64,000 nt of DNA, taken from the NCBI RefSeq assembly GCF_041395345.1, contig NZ_JAWLAR010000012.1, forward strand, positions 1-64,000, written 5' to 3'. Below, in pieces: positions 1-8,655 of this stretch; within the stretch, counting starts at the first letter, position 1, and each line of letters begins with the position of its first letter. The position numbers and the translations under genes were made by a program. The DNA comes from Dokdonella sp041395345 (GTDB taxonomy: Bacteria > Pseudomonadota > Gammaproteobacteria > Xanthomonadales > Rhodanobacteraceae). Below the pieces are notes generated by a model that worked only from the letters and a program-made list of their open reading frames with translations, ran no database searches and had not been told where the DNA came from.

Positions 1-2
1 AC

Positions 3-350
3 AGTCTGCTTGAGGCCGCGCTGGAGCTGCATCAGTTGGGCGCAGCCGCCGTTCTGCTGAAAGGCGGACACCTTGCAGGGTCGCAAGTACACGACGTACT
101 GGTCAGCAAGCGTGGTGCTCGCTGGTTCAGCCATTCGCGCATCAAGGCCGAAGGGCACGGTACTGGCTGCACGCTGGCCTCCGCGATCGCAGCCGGCATG
201 GCCCGTGGCGAGGTGTTGGAAAATGCGGTGGAGACCGCGATCGACTTCGTCAATCGCGCCTTGCAGTCAGCCTATCGACCCGGCCGCGGGCGGATTGTCG
301 TACTCGACCACCTGGCAGCCAGCCCATCGACCGGATTCAAATCCGCTTGA
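3..350 (+). CDS. thiD: Hydroxymethylpyrimidine/phosphomethylpyrimidine kinase, C-terminal part
   Basis: The window opens inside this gene, so only the last 115 or so codons are present. ThiD phosphorylates HMP and then HMP-phosphate in cytoplasmic thiamine biosynthesis. The visible part carries the ribokinase-fold end of the family: a LLKGGH segment followed by the EGHGTGCTLASAIAA motif, which holds the anion hole and the catalytic Asp-equivalent region of HMP-P kinases. The frame is open to the window edge. The 3' end overlaps the 3' end of the convergent isocitrate dehydrogenase gene by 14 bases. Identity rests on the motif and is fairly secure; the upstream context is not visible. Confidence 0.88.
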   Translation, partial: SLLEAALELHQLGAAAVLLKGGHLAGSQVHDVLVSKRGARWFSHSRIKAEGHGTGCTLASAIAAGMARGEVLENAVETAIDFVNRALQSAYRPGRGRIVVLDHLAASPSTGFKSA

Positions 351-1341
351 TCAGGGCGTCCGTGAAGCTGCTTGTATTGCCGGATCCACCAAGATCGGGG
401 GTCAGGGAATCGCGCGCCTCCAGCGTGTCGCGGATCGAAGTCCGCACCTGAAGCGCCTGGTCCTCATGGCCCATGTGGCTGAGCATCTGTGCCGCTCCAA
501 GCAAGAGCGCGCAGGGATTGGCCACGCCCTTGCCGGCGATATCCGGCGCCGAGCCGTGCACCGCCTCGAAAATCGCCACGTCGCTGCCGATGTTCGCTCC
601 GGGCGCCAGTCCCAGCCCGCCGACAAGACCTGCGCACAAATCCGAAATGATGTCGCCAAACAGGTTGGTCGTCACGATGACGTCGAACTGCTGGGGATTC
701 ATGACCAGCTGCATGCAGGTGTTGTCGACAATCATTTCGTTGAACGCGATATCCGGATATTCCCTGGCCACATCACGGGCAACCTTGAGAAACAGCCCCG
801 AGGTCGTCTTCATGATGTTCGCCTTGTGCACGGCAGTGACCTTCCTGCGACGCTGTCTGCTGGCAAGCTCGAACGCATAGCGAACGATGCGCTCGCATCC
901 ATGCCGTGTATTGCGGATCAGGGACTGGGCCACTTCGCCATCTTCGGACAGGGTCTGGCCTTCCGAGCCGTAAGCGCCTTCGGTGTTTTCCCGCACCGTG
1001 ATGATGTCGATGTTCTCGTATCTGGCCTTGGTTCCCGGGAAGGTGATCGCCGGACGCACGTTGGCGTAGAGGTCAAAGCGCTTGCGCAGTTCGACGTTCA
1101 GCGAGCTGAAGCCTCCGCCGATCGGCGTGGTCAGCGGGCCCTTCAGCGCCACCTTGTGGCGTGCAATGGCGTCAATCGTGGCCTGGGGGAGCAATTCGCC
1201 AACACTTTGCTGTGCCGAAACGCCGGCTTCCACGTACTCGTAGCTCAGGCCGACGTTGAGAGCGTCGAGCACGCGAACAACCGAATCCACGATTTCGGGA
1301 CCGATTCCGTCGCCTCGAATGACAGCAATTGTTTGACTCAT
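337..1341 (-). CDS. icd: Isocitrate dehydrogenase, NAD-type (beta-decarboxylating dehydrogenase family)
   Basis: A 334-residue enzyme of the isocitrate/isopropylmalate dehydrogenase family. It starts with the IRGDGIGPEI nucleotide-site segment. It has the substrate-loop TVRENTEGAYG motif near residue 115-125, the NLFGDIISDL metal-binding Asp region near 230, and FEAVHGSAPDIAGK near 260. The short, roughly 335-residue form with a VRENTEGAY loop resembles the NAD-dependent isocitrate dehydrogenases of Xanthomonas and mitochondria rather than the 416-residue NADP enzyme of E. coli. It would convert isocitrate to 2-oxoglutarate in the TCA cycle. Homoisocitrate or isopropylmalate dehydrogenase are alternatives, but no leu genes lie nearby. 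Convergent with thiD. Confidence 0.85.
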   Translation of the reverse strand: MSQTIAVIRGDGIGPEIVDSVVRVLDALNVGLSYEYVEAGVSAQQSVGELLPQATIDAIARHKVALKGPLTTPIGGGFSSLNVELRKRFDLYANVRPAITFPGTKARYENIDIITVRENTEGAYGSEGQTLSEDGEVAQSLIRNTRHGCERIVRYAFELASRQRRRKVTAVHKANIMKTTSGLFLKVARDVAREYPDIAFNEMIVDNTCMQLVMNPQQFDVIVTTNLFGDIISDLCAGLVGGLGLAPGANIGSDVAIFEAVHGSAPDIAGKGVANPCALLLGAAQMLSHMGHEDQALQVRTSIRDTLEARDSLTPDLGGSGNTSSFTDALIKRI

Positions 1342-1414
1342 CAGAAAAAATTCTCCACTGAAACGCCACCAGACCGACTTGCCGAAAGCGGCAAAGGGCG
1401 CGCATTATCCGAAA

Positions 1415-2566
1415 ATGATACGCGTTCCCACAACCAGGGCGGCATTCGCACGCATCGCCTTCTGCATCGTGATCGCCTGGGCAGCCACATTCCAGGGCCC
1501 GCTGCTGGCCGGGTCGAACTCGGCTCCCCACTCCAGCAGTACGGATCTCAGCGTAAGCCTGGTCAGCGTGAGCGAGTACGCGCCGCATTGGCCGCCGGAC
1601 CTGGAAATTCGCCTTGTCTGGCCGGTCTCCTGCCTGCCTGTGATCAGCAGGACCACGCTCGAAGGCTTCAACATCGACGTCCATCTGCGCGGCAACACCG
1701 CACACTGCGCGACGGTCAGCACGCCTGTCAGCCTCAAGGTGAATCCTGCCCGCGAATCCGGACGCGACCGCCTGGCCCTGGGCATTTACCAGGTCCGCCT
1801 GTATCTGGAGCAAGCCGGCGGCAACGCTGAACTGATCGGATTCCGCCTCTTGCAGTCCGGCGGTGATATCACCCTTTCCCGACCGGAAAGCGGTTTCTGG
1901 TGGTCCGTTCCAGGCTCCGAATTCGGCCAGACGCTTGGCGGCAGTGGCGTCTCGATCGAGCAGCAGGGCGACGATATCGCCGTTTCGTTGCTGAGCTATG
2001 AGGCGGGATCACCGGTCTGGTATTTCGGCAGTGCAACGATGCCTGGCAATACGACTCATGTTCAGCTGGTTCGCATGGTTGGCGGCGATGAACCGTTTTC
2101 GGCGCCGTTTTCTTCGCCAGGGGCCGAACCGGGCATGTCGCTGCATCTCGAATTTCTCTCGCCCTCGCAGGCCCATGCCTGGCTGGTGCGCCCGCGCTCG
2201 GAAGACTCGCTGGTCGTCGACATCCAGCCGTTGAACCTGATGCGGGTTCCGTTCAACGAGGGGCCGGCCGGGCAGCACTTTCGTGGCGAATGGGTTCTGG
2301 TTACCGATCAGGCCCGCGATGCGAAAGTGGTCACTCTGGTCGAGCTGATCACTTCGGACCAGGAATCCTTCCGCCTGGTCGACAAGTTTGGCAGCGTGTC
2401 CCTGCAATGCAGATCCCGGGACATCGGTGGTTATCCGTCAGCGGTTTTCTGCTCGCTGACTGAAGGTTCGACGGTGCTGGCCGACTTTGATCAGATCGGG
2501 CTCGACAGGCTGTCGGGACTGGATGCCAGCGGCACAGCGGTCAGGCTGATTCGCCTGCCCCGTTGA
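1415..2566 (+). CDS. Exported protein of unknown function
   Basis: I do not recognise this 383-residue protein. From the ATG at 1415 it has a basic start (MIRVPTTRAAFAR) and a hydrophobic stretch (IAFCIVIAWAATF), so it probably has a Sec signal peptide or a membrane anchor. An ATG twelve codons upstream is possible but adds only a basic tail. The mature part has no long hydrophobic segment. It alternates short strands rich in Ser, Gly and Val, which suggests an all-beta secreted or periplasmic protein. A few cysteines (two in the first third, two near the end) could pair outside the cytoplasm. It is transcribed away from icd and its stop lies 10 bases from the convergent glutaredoxin gene. 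No enzyme motif is visible. Confidence 0.7.
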   Translation: MIRVPTTRAAFARIAFCIVIAWAATFQGPLLAGSNSAPHSSSTDLSVSLVSVSEYAPHWPPDLEIRLVWPVSCLPVISRTTLEGFNIDVHLRGNTAHCATVSTPVSLKVNPARESGRDRLALGIYQVRLYLEQAGGNAELIGFRLLQSGGDITLSRPESGFWWSVPGSEFGQTLGGSGVSIEQQGDDIAVSLLSYEAGSPVWYFGSATMPGNTTHVQLVRMVGGDEPFSAPFSSPGAEPGMSLHLEFLSPSQAHAWLVRPRSEDSLVVDIQPLNLMRVPFNEGPAGQHFRGEWVLVTDQARDAKVVTLVELITSDQESFRLVDKFGSVSLQCRSRDIGGYPSAVFCSLTEGSTVLADFDQIGLDRLSGLDASGTAVRLIRLPR

Positions 2567-2576
2567 ACAACGGGAT

Positions 2577-2843
2577 TCAGGTGCGGCCCGTGGCCGCGAA
2601 CTCGGCCAGCTTGCCGCTACGCTCGGCAGCAACCAGTTCCTCGAATCCTCCGACATGATGGCCATTGACGAAAATCTGCGGGACCGAGCGACGTCCGCCG
2701 GTGCGTGAAAGCATCTCGTCGCGACGGGCAGGATCAAGGTCGATGCGGATTTCCTCGTAGTCAAACCCCTTTTGCTTGAGAAGGTTCTTGGCAGCAAGGC
2801 AGTACCCGCAGGTTGCGCTGCTGTAGAGCTCGACCGATACCAT
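2577..2843 (-). CDS. grxC: Glutaredoxin, GrxC type
   Basis: An 88-residue class I glutaredoxin that reduces disulfides and glutathione mixed disulfides in the cytoplasm. The active site is CGYC at residues 12-15, where E. coli Grx3 has CPYC, so the Pro is replaced by Gly. The GSH-binding RSVPQIFVNGHHVGG segment with its cis-Pro follows at about residue 49-63. The start chosen is the ATG giving MVSVELYSS, because it matches family length. An upstream in-frame ATG would add 30 residues that look non-coding. The Pro-to-Gly change may alter redox potential; that is inference. Confidence 0.9.
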   Translation of the reverse strand: MVSVELYSSATCGYCLAAKNLLKQKGFDYEEIRIDLDPARRDEMLSRTGGRRSVPQIFVNGHHVGGFEELVAAERSGKLAEFAATGRT

Positions 2844-2997
2844 TCGATTTTCCTGATTGGATGCAAATCTTCCCCCGAAATCGGAGAATTTGCCGGAAAG
2901 CATACAGAACACGCCTTCAGGCCGAAATATCACGTTGCCTTAAGGCATCCGGCGCTAGAATGTCGGATGACTCTTGGACCCTTTGGAGTCCGGTACG

Positions 2998-4698
2998 ATG
3001 TTGAAAATGAAGTGGCTGTCCCTGCTGCTCACAGCCTCCTGCGTCAGTCTGGCTGGCGCCCAGGACAACGGCGTTCGCCTGCCCGATATCGGCAGTTCGG
3101 CTGCGACAGCCTTGTCGCCCGATGAAATGAAGGCCTACGGGGCCTCGATGCTGCACGAGATGCGGCTTTACAACTACGTCCTCGATGACCCCCTGGTCAA
3201 CGACTATCTGAACGGTCTTGGCTACCGCCTTGTATCGGTCAGCGACCGCCCGGACCTGGAGTTCACCTTCTTCGTCGTTCGCGACAACGGCATCAATGCA
3301 TTCGCCGCTCCGGGCGGCTATATCGGTGTCAACGTCGGGCTGATCATTGCCATGAACACCGAGGACGAACTGGCTGCCGTCATCGCGCACGAAATCGCCC
3401 ATGTCACCCAGCAGCATCTGTTGCGTGCATTCGAGGATTCGAGGAAATCGACCCTGCCTATCGCGCTGGCCATGCTCGGCGCACTGGTGGCTACTGCAGG
3501 TCGAACAGACGACGCCGGCCAGGCCGCCTTGATGAGTGGCATCTCGCTGATCCAGCAGCGCGCCATCAACTTCACGCGCTATGACGAAATCGAAGCCGAC
3601 CGGGTCGGCATCCAGAGTCTTGCCCGAGCCGGATACGATCCCCTGGCCATGGCGGATACCTTCGCGACGATGCAGCGCGTCATGCGCGTGAACGGAATCG
3701 ACGTGCCTGAATTCCTGCGTACCCACCCGGTCGACGTGAACCGGATCGCCGATGCCAAGGCGCGCGCAGTCAACCTTGATCGAAGCTACCAGCCGGTCAG
3801 TACGCGGGCGCCGGTCGCCAGGCGATTGCCTCAAGCCGAGGGTGACTCCGGCATTTCTCTGGACCTGAGCATTCCGACACCGCGACTGGGCGGTGCGACC
3901 GCGGCAGCAGAACCAGCAGCTCCGACGGACAGCAGTTATTTCGAACTGATGCGCGAACGCTCGCGCATCCTCAATGCAGACTCGGCCAATGCCATGTTGC
4001 GCTACTACACGGACGAGTTGAAACGCGGCCCGGAATCCGGCACCACCGCCATTCGCTATGGTCATGCCTTGTCGCTGACCCTGGCGCGCCAGCCGAAAGC
4101 TGCCGTCGAGGAGTTTGCCGTTCTGACGAAGGAATTTCCCGGCAGCTCGGTTTTCGAACTCGGAATGGCCGAAGCCGAGGACCAGGCCGGCATGAAGGAC
4201 GCCGCGTTCAAGCGCTATGAGCGTCTGAGCAAGGACTTTCCCGGCAATCGAGCCATTGCGCTGGCCTATACCGAGGCCCTGCTCGCCCGCTCCGACGAGA
4301 AATCGGCACAGGTTGCCCTTGACCTGATTCGCCCCCTGCTCACGCGCTACCCCGAAGATCCCGACTTGCAACGCAGTTTCGCCCGCGCCAACGAACTGGC
4401 AGGCGACACGGTTCGCGCCGCGGAGGCCTATGCCGAGTGGGCGTTTCTCAATGGCCGCGCAGAGGATGCGCTGAACCAGCTCAAGACCCTTTCCAGCAAG
4501 CAGGATCTGACCTACTACCAGCGTGCCCGCGTCGACGCCCGCATCACCGCCATGACGCCCATCGTGCTGGACATTCGCAAGCGCGAACGCCGCGAATCGG
4601 AGCCCGAAAGCACCGACGGATTCTCGGCAGCGGCGCGCTGTCCCGATCAGAACTGCGCCCGCATGTCATTGAGCCGTAACAAATCCCGGTTGCAATAG
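2998..4698 (+). CDS. bepA: BepA-like periplasmic M48 metalloprotease/chaperone with TPR region
   Basis: A 566-residue protein of the BepA (YfgC) family, which in E. coli works with the BAM machinery to degrade or help assemble stalled outer-membrane proteins such as LptD. A signal peptide (cut after LAGA, about residue 21) sends it to the periplasm. The zinc site is HEIAH at residues 131-135 with the third ligand in EIEAD (E199). A Met-rich TPR-like helical half follows from about residue 310 to the end. Start at ATG 2998: a GGAG sits 9 bases upstream, and an in-frame ATG 8 codons earlier has no such site. The 3' end overlaps one of the repeats proposed as PhoB sites for the next operon. Confidence 0.88.
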   Translation: MLKMKWLSLLLTASCVSLAGAQDNGVRLPDIGSSAATALSPDEMKAYGASMLHEMRLYNYVLDDPLVNDYLNGLGYRLVSVSDRPDLEFTFFVVRDNGINAFAAPGGYIGVNVGLIIAMNTEDELAAVIAHEIAHVTQQHLLRAFEDSRKSTLPIALAMLGALVATAGRTDDAGQAALMSGISLIQQRAINFTRYDEIEADRVGIQSLARAGYDPLAMADTFATMQRVMRVNGIDVPEFLRTHPVDVNRIADAKARAVNLDRSYQPVSTRAPVARRLPQAEGDSGISLDLSIPTPRLGGATAAAEPAAPTDSSYFELMRERSRILNADSANAMLRYYTDELKRGPESGTTAIRYGHALSLTLARQPKAAVEEFAVLTKEFPGSSVFELGMAEAEDQAGMKDAAFKRYERLSKDFPGNRAIALAYTEALLARSDEKSAQVALDLIRPLLTRYPEDPDLQRSFARANELAGDTVRAAEAYAEWAFLNGRAEDALNQLKTLSSKQDLTYYQRARVDARITAMTPIVLDIRKRERRESEPESTDGFSAAARCPDQNCARMSLSRNKSRLQ

Positions 4699-4707
4699 AG
4701 CCGTAAC
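4663..4707 (+). promoter_or_regulatory. Two Pho-box-like sites upstream of phoB
   Basis: A 12-base direct repeat, GAGCCGTAACAA, occurs at 4671-4682 and again at 4698-4709, 27 bases apart. Each copy completes a 7-4-7 arrangement like a PhoB box: ATGTCAT-TGAG-CCGTAAC at 4663-4680 and TTGCAAT-AGAG-CCGTAAC at 4690-4707. The E. coli consensus is two CTGTCAT units 4 bases apart. The CCGTAAC half differs by one base from CTGTAAC in the clearer box at 29787-29804. Position, 36-80 bases before the phoB start, fits autoregulation. The second box is weak in its first half, so this is a moderate call. Confidence 0.5.
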
Positions 4708-4742
4708 AAGGCGGCCATCCCGGCCACCATCCGCAGAATCCT

Positions 4743-5432
4743 GTGCAGAAACGCGTACTGATTGTCGAAGACGAACCTTCCATCCGCGATATGGTGGCCT
4801 TTGCGCTGCGCAAGGCAGGCATGGAAGCGATCCATGCGGGAGACGCCCGCAGCGCCCAATCGGCCATCGGCGACCAGATTCCCGACCTGATCCTGCTTGA
4901 CTGGATGCTTCCGGGCATGACCGGCATCGAACTGGCAAGGCGACTTCGCCGTGAGGACCTGACCCGCGAGGTGCCGATCATCATGCTGACCGCCCGTGGT
5001 GAAGAAACGGACCGGGTCAACGGCCTGGATGCCGGCGTCGACGACTACGTGGTCAAGCCGTTCTCGGCGCGCGAGCTGGTGGCACGAATTCGCGCGGTGA
5101 TGCGCCGCGCCCACGGCGAGGATACCGAGGGGTTGATCGAGATCGCCGGACTCCGCATCGACAGCGCCGCACATCGCGTTTTCGCCAACGACCAGATCGT
5201 GGCGATCGGCCCAACCGAATACCGCTTGCTGCATTTCTTCATGACCCATCCCGAGCGCGTCTACTCGCGCAGCCAGTTGCTGGATCATGTCTGGGGCGGC
5301 GGCGTGTATGTGGAGGAGCGCACGGTCGACGTGCACATTCGACGCCTGCGCATGACCCTCGCGCCCTACGCTATGGACGACTTCGTGCAAACCGTTCGCG
5401 GCGCGGGTTATCGATTCTCTTCAAGCGTGTGA
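4743..5432 (+). CDS. phoB: Phosphate regulon response regulator PhoB
   Basis: A 229-residue OmpR/PhoB-class response regulator that binds Pho boxes when phosphorylated under phosphate limitation. The receiver domain has the acidic pocket VEDEP (E9, D10), phospho-acceptor D53 in LLDWMLPG, T83 in MLTARG, and K105 in VVKPF. The winged-helix domain (about 130-229) ends with the family motif VDVHIRRLR and GAGYRF. The start is GTG at 4743; no better upstream start exists because bepA ends 44 bases before. The stop overlaps the GTG of phoR (GTGA), so the two are translationally coupled. First gene of the phoB-phoR-ppk-ppx operon. Confidence 0.96.
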   Translation: MQKRVLIVEDEPSIRDMVAFALRKAGMEAIHAGDARSAQSAIGDQIPDLILLDWMLPGMTGIELARRLRREDLTREVPIIMLTARGEETDRVNGLDAGVDDYVVKPFSARELVARIRAVMRRAHGEDTEGLIEIAGLRIDSAAHRVFANDQIVAIGPTEYRLLHFFMTHPERVYSRSQLLDHVWGGGVYVEERTVDVHIRRLRMTLAPYAMDDFVQTVRGAGYRFSSSV

Positions 5433-6499
5433 AAGCCCGGGCTGCCCATCGCCGAACCAAGTTGTTCGGCTTGCTGCGCGCTTTCCGCGATGCCGCGGTG
5501 GCCTTGCCGGATGCCATGGTCGCGGTCGACGAAAACCATCGGATCGCCTGGTTCAACACGGCCGCCGGCAGCCTGCTCGGGCTGCAGCACCCGGACAATC
5601 TCGGCGAGCTTGTTGCAGATGCCATTGCCATTCCGGGGCTTCGCCAATGGATGGATGAGGGCGGCATCGATCCACTGACTGATGTCACGGCACCGGCTGA
5701 CGCCGAAGTGCACTTGAATCTTCGCCTGATTCCCTATTCCGAAGGCCACTCATTATTGTTGGCGCGCGATGTCAGCCAGATCCTGCGCGTCGAGAAAATG
5801 CGGCGCGATTTCGTGGCCAATGTTTCGCACGAATTGCGAACACCGTTGACTGTCGTGCACGGGTATCTCGACCTTATCGAGCCGGAACAGATTCCCGAGT
5901 TCGAATCGATCATTCGCGAGCTGCGAAGCCAGTCCAGGCGGATGACCCAGATCGTCGAGGATCTGCTGACCCTGTCGCGGCTTGATGCGGAGGAGGCACT
6001 GCCGAAGTCCAGGGTCGCCATACGCCCCCTAGTCACCACCTTGCATCGCGATGCGGAAGGCCTCAGCCGGGGCCGGCACACGATTTCCTCCAGCATCAAG
6101 GGCGGGCACGACTTGCGTGGCTCATCACGGGATCTCTACAGCGCCTTTTCCAATCTGGTCAGCAATGCCGTGCGCTACACTCCTGTTGGCGGGCGAATCC
6201 ACATCGTCTGGATCAGCGACTCGAATGGTGGGAAACTCAGCGTGACCGACACGGGTCACGGCATTTCCGCCCAGCACCTGCCACGTCTGACCGAGCGCTT
6301 CTACCGCGTCTCGACCAGCCGGTCGCGAGAAACCGGTGGCACGGGTCTTGGGCTGTCCATCGTCAAGCATGTGCTGCAATTGCACGACGCACATCTGGAG
6401 ATCGAAAGCGAACTGGGAGTGGGCAGTACGTTTTCCTGCGTTTTCAAACCCAGTCAGTTGCTACCATCGGAGTTTGCTGCGGAGGAAGTCCTGGAATGA
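5429..6499 (+). CDS. phoR: Phosphate regulon sensor kinase PhoR lacking the N-terminal membrane anchor
   Basis: A 356-residue histidine kinase with a PAS domain (about 25-115), HisKA with H134 in NVSHELRTPLT, and HATPase with N-box NLVSNAVRYTP, DTGHGIS and GGTGLGLSIVKH. Gene order and sequence character (LTERFYRV, TPLTVVHGYL) mark it as PhoR. E. coli PhoR has 431 residues and begins with two membrane helices. Here those roughly 75 residues are absent: the protein begins directly at the pre-PAS helix, and the GTG start is locked inside the phoB stop, leaving no room upstream. It is therefore predicted to be soluble or held at the membrane by partners such as PhoU/Pst. No strong Shine-Dalgarno is seen before the GTG, as expected for coupled translation. 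Confidence 0.92.
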   Translation: MKARAAHRRTKLFGLLRAFRDAAVALPDAMVAVDENHRIAWFNTAAGSLLGLQHPDNLGELVADAIAIPGLRQWMDEGGIDPLTDVTAPADAEVHLNLRLIPYSEGHSLLLARDVSQILRVEKMRRDFVANVSHELRTPLTVVHGYLDLIEPEQIPEFESIIRELRSQSRRMTQIVEDLLTLSRLDAEEALPKSRVAIRPLVTTLHRDAEGLSRGRHTISSSIKGGHDLRGSSRDLYSAFSNLVSNAVRYTPVGGRIHIVWISDSNGGKLSVTDTGHGISAQHLPRLTERFYRVSTSRSRETGGTGLGLSIVKHVLQLHDAHLEIESELGVGSTFSCVFKPSQLLPSEFAAEEVLE

Positions 6500-8655
6500 A
6501 CGTGCCCTTGGTCGAGGTAAGCAATGACCCGCCAGCCATGATGCCGTCCGCAACGACCAAGCCCGTGCACGAGACCGGGAACAACAAAGGCAAGCGCGAC
6601 TTCAGCGACCCGTCGCTCTACCTCAATCGCGAACTCGCACAGATCGAGTTCAATTCGCGGGTCATGGCCCAGGCCGAAGACCCGCGCAATCCGCTGCTCG
6701 AACGCCTGCGTTTCATGTGCATTTCCTGCACCAATCTCGATGAATTCTTCGAGGTCCGGGTGGCCGTGCTCAAGCACCACCACGCATTCGGCGAGAGTAC
6801 GCCGTTGGCCGACGCGACTCCGATCGGCGAACTGCTCGGCCAGATCCGCGAGCGCGCCCTGTCGCTGGTCAAGAAGCAATACGCCTTCTGGAACAATACG
6901 CTGCTGCCGGAGCTCAATCGCGAAGGTATCCGATTCCTTACCCGCGAAGTATGGACGGTCAAGCAGAAGCGCTGGCTGCAGGGTTATTTCCGCAACGAAA
7001 CCCTGCCCGTCCTGTCTCCGCTTGGGCTGGATCCGGCGCATCCGTTTCCGCGCATCCTGAACAAGAGCCTGACCCTCGCTGTCGTACTGGCCGGCAAGGA
7101 TGCGTTCGGACGCGAAGGGCACATGGCCTTGCTGCGTGCGCCGCGGTCCTTGCCGCGCATCATCCGCTTGCCGGACGAGGTCGCTGGCGAGGGCATTTCC
7201 TTCGTGTTTCTTTCCGACCTGCTGCATGAGTTCATGGACGAGCTGTTTCCGGGCATGCAGGTCAAGGGTTCGTACCAGTTCCGGGTAACCCGAAACAGCG
7301 AGCTTGTGGTCGATGAAGAAGAGGTCGAGAACCTCGCCATGGCCTTGCGCGACGAACTCCGCGGGCGCGGCTACGCCAAGGCGGTTCGACTGGAAGTCGG
7401 CTCCAATTGTCCGCGCTCGATCACGCAGATGCTCGAGCAGAATTTCGAACTGACGGATCAGGACGTCTATCTGTGCGATGGTCCGGTCAATGTCAGCCGA
7501 AGCGCCGCGATCTACGATCAGATCGACCGGCCCGACCTGAAATTTCCACCCTTCGTGCAACGCGTGAACCGGGTAGCCGCAGAAGGAGACAGCCTGTTCG
7601 ATGCCATCCGCGAGCGCGACATCCTTCTGCATCATCCCTTTGAGTCGTTCTCGACGGTCAGCGAACTGGTCAAGCAGGCAAGTCTCGATCCGGACGTGCT
7701 GGCTATCAAGCAGACCTTGTACAGGTCGGGTACGGACTCGCAACTGGTCGATCACCTGATCGAGGCCGCACGCCTGGGCAAGGACGTGACCGTCGTTGTC
7801 GAGCTGCGCGCGCGTTTCGATGAAGAAGCGAATCTGCGCCTGGCGAACCGGCTGCAGGAAGCGGGGGTGCAGGTTGTCTATGGCGTGGTCGGCTACAAGA
7901 CCCATGCGAAGATGCTGCTGATCGTTCGACGCGAATCGGGTTCATTGCGCCGCTACGTGCACTTGTCGACCGGCAACTACCATCACGTCACCTCGCGCAT
8001 CTACACGGATTTCGGTCTGATGACCGCCGATCCGGGAATTGGCGAAGACGCACATCTGCTTTTCCTCCAGCTGTCCGGACTGGGTCCCATCATCAAGCTC
8101 AAGCATCTTCTGCATTCACCGTTCACGCTGCACAAGGGATTGCTGGCCAAGATCGAGCGGGAAGCGGAGCACGCCAAGGCCGGCAAGCCGGCACGCATCA
8201 TCGCCAAATTCAATGCACTCAACGAACCCGAAGTGATCGAGACGCTGTATGCCGCTTCGTGCGATGGTGTGCAGATCGATCTGATCGTGCGCGGCGCCTG
8301 CACCCTGCGCCCGGGAATACCCGGCGTATCGGAGAATATTCGGGTCCGCTCCATCGTCGGGCGATTCCTGGAACACAGCCGTGTGTACTGGTTCCAGAAC
8401 GACACTTCGCCGGAAATCTACTGCTCGAGTGCAGACTGGCTCTATCGCAACCTGCTTCGACGTGTCGAAACCTGTTTTCCGATACTCGATCCCAGTCTTG
8501 CTGCGCGAGTCTTCGACGAATCGCTGCAGAACTACCTGAACGACAATACCCAGGCCTGGCAGCTCGAATCGGATGGCAGCTATACGCGTGTTCCGGCCGG
8601 CAATGACAAACCGCATTGCGCCCAGATCGCGTTGCTGGAAAAGCTTTGCCCATGA
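6496..8655 (+). CDS. ppk: Polyphosphate kinase 1
   Basis: A 719-residue PPK1 that makes inorganic polyphosphate from ATP reversibly. The N-terminal domain carries LYLNRELAQIEFNSRV (about residue 41-56) and SCTNLDEFFEVRV (77-89). The C-terminal domains contain the phospholipase-D-like HxK motif KTHAK with H470, which corresponds to the autophosphorylated His435 of E. coli PPK, and the second catalytic His in YVHLSTGNY (H489). A 35-residue N-terminal extension rich in Pro, Thr and Asn precedes the usual start. ATG overlaps the phoR stop (ATGA), so ppk is in the phoBR operon and should rise with phosphate starvation. Confidence 0.97.
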   Translation: MNVPLVEVSNDPPAMMPSATTKPVHETGNNKGKRDFSDPSLYLNRELAQIEFNSRVMAQAEDPRNPLLERLRFMCISCTNLDEFFEVRVAVLKHHHAFGESTPLADATPIGELLGQIRERALSLVKKQYAFWNNTLLPELNREGIRFLTREVWTVKQKRWLQGYFRNETLPVLSPLGLDPAHPFPRILNKSLTLAVVLAGKDAFGREGHMALLRAPRSLPRIIRLPDEVAGEGISFVFLSDLLHEFMDELFPGMQVKGSYQFRVTRNSELVVDEEEVENLAMALRDELRGRGYAKAVRLEVGSNCPRSITQMLEQNFELTDQDVYLCDGPVNVSRSAAIYDQIDRPDLKFPPFVQRVNRVAAEGDSLFDAIRERDILLHHPFESFSTVSELVKQASLDPDVLAIKQTLYRSGTDSQLVDHLIEAARLGKDVTVVVELRARFDEEANLRLANRLQEAGVQVVYGVVGYKTHAKMLLIVRRESGSLRRYVHLSTGNYHHVTSRIYTDFGLMTADPGIGEDAHLLFLQLSGLGPIIKLKHLLHSPFTLHKGLLAKIEREAEHAKAGKPARIIAKFNALNEPEVIETLYAASCDGVQIDLIVRGACTLRPGIPGVSENIRVRSIVGRFLEHSRVYWFQNDTSPEIYCSSADWLYRNLLRRVETCFPILDPSLAARVFDESLQNYLNDNTQAWQLESDGSYTRVPAGNDKPHCAQIALLEKLCP

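Noticed and set aside
73..1830. Long plus-strand open frame of 585 codons over icd
   Set aside because: It is antisense to a clear isocitrate dehydrogenase, has Arg/His-rich composition typical of frames opposite GC-rich genes, and no family motif.
2917..4371. 484-codon minus-strand frame over the BepA-like gene
   Set aside because: Shadow of the metalloprotease; the plus frame carries HEIAH and a signal peptide.
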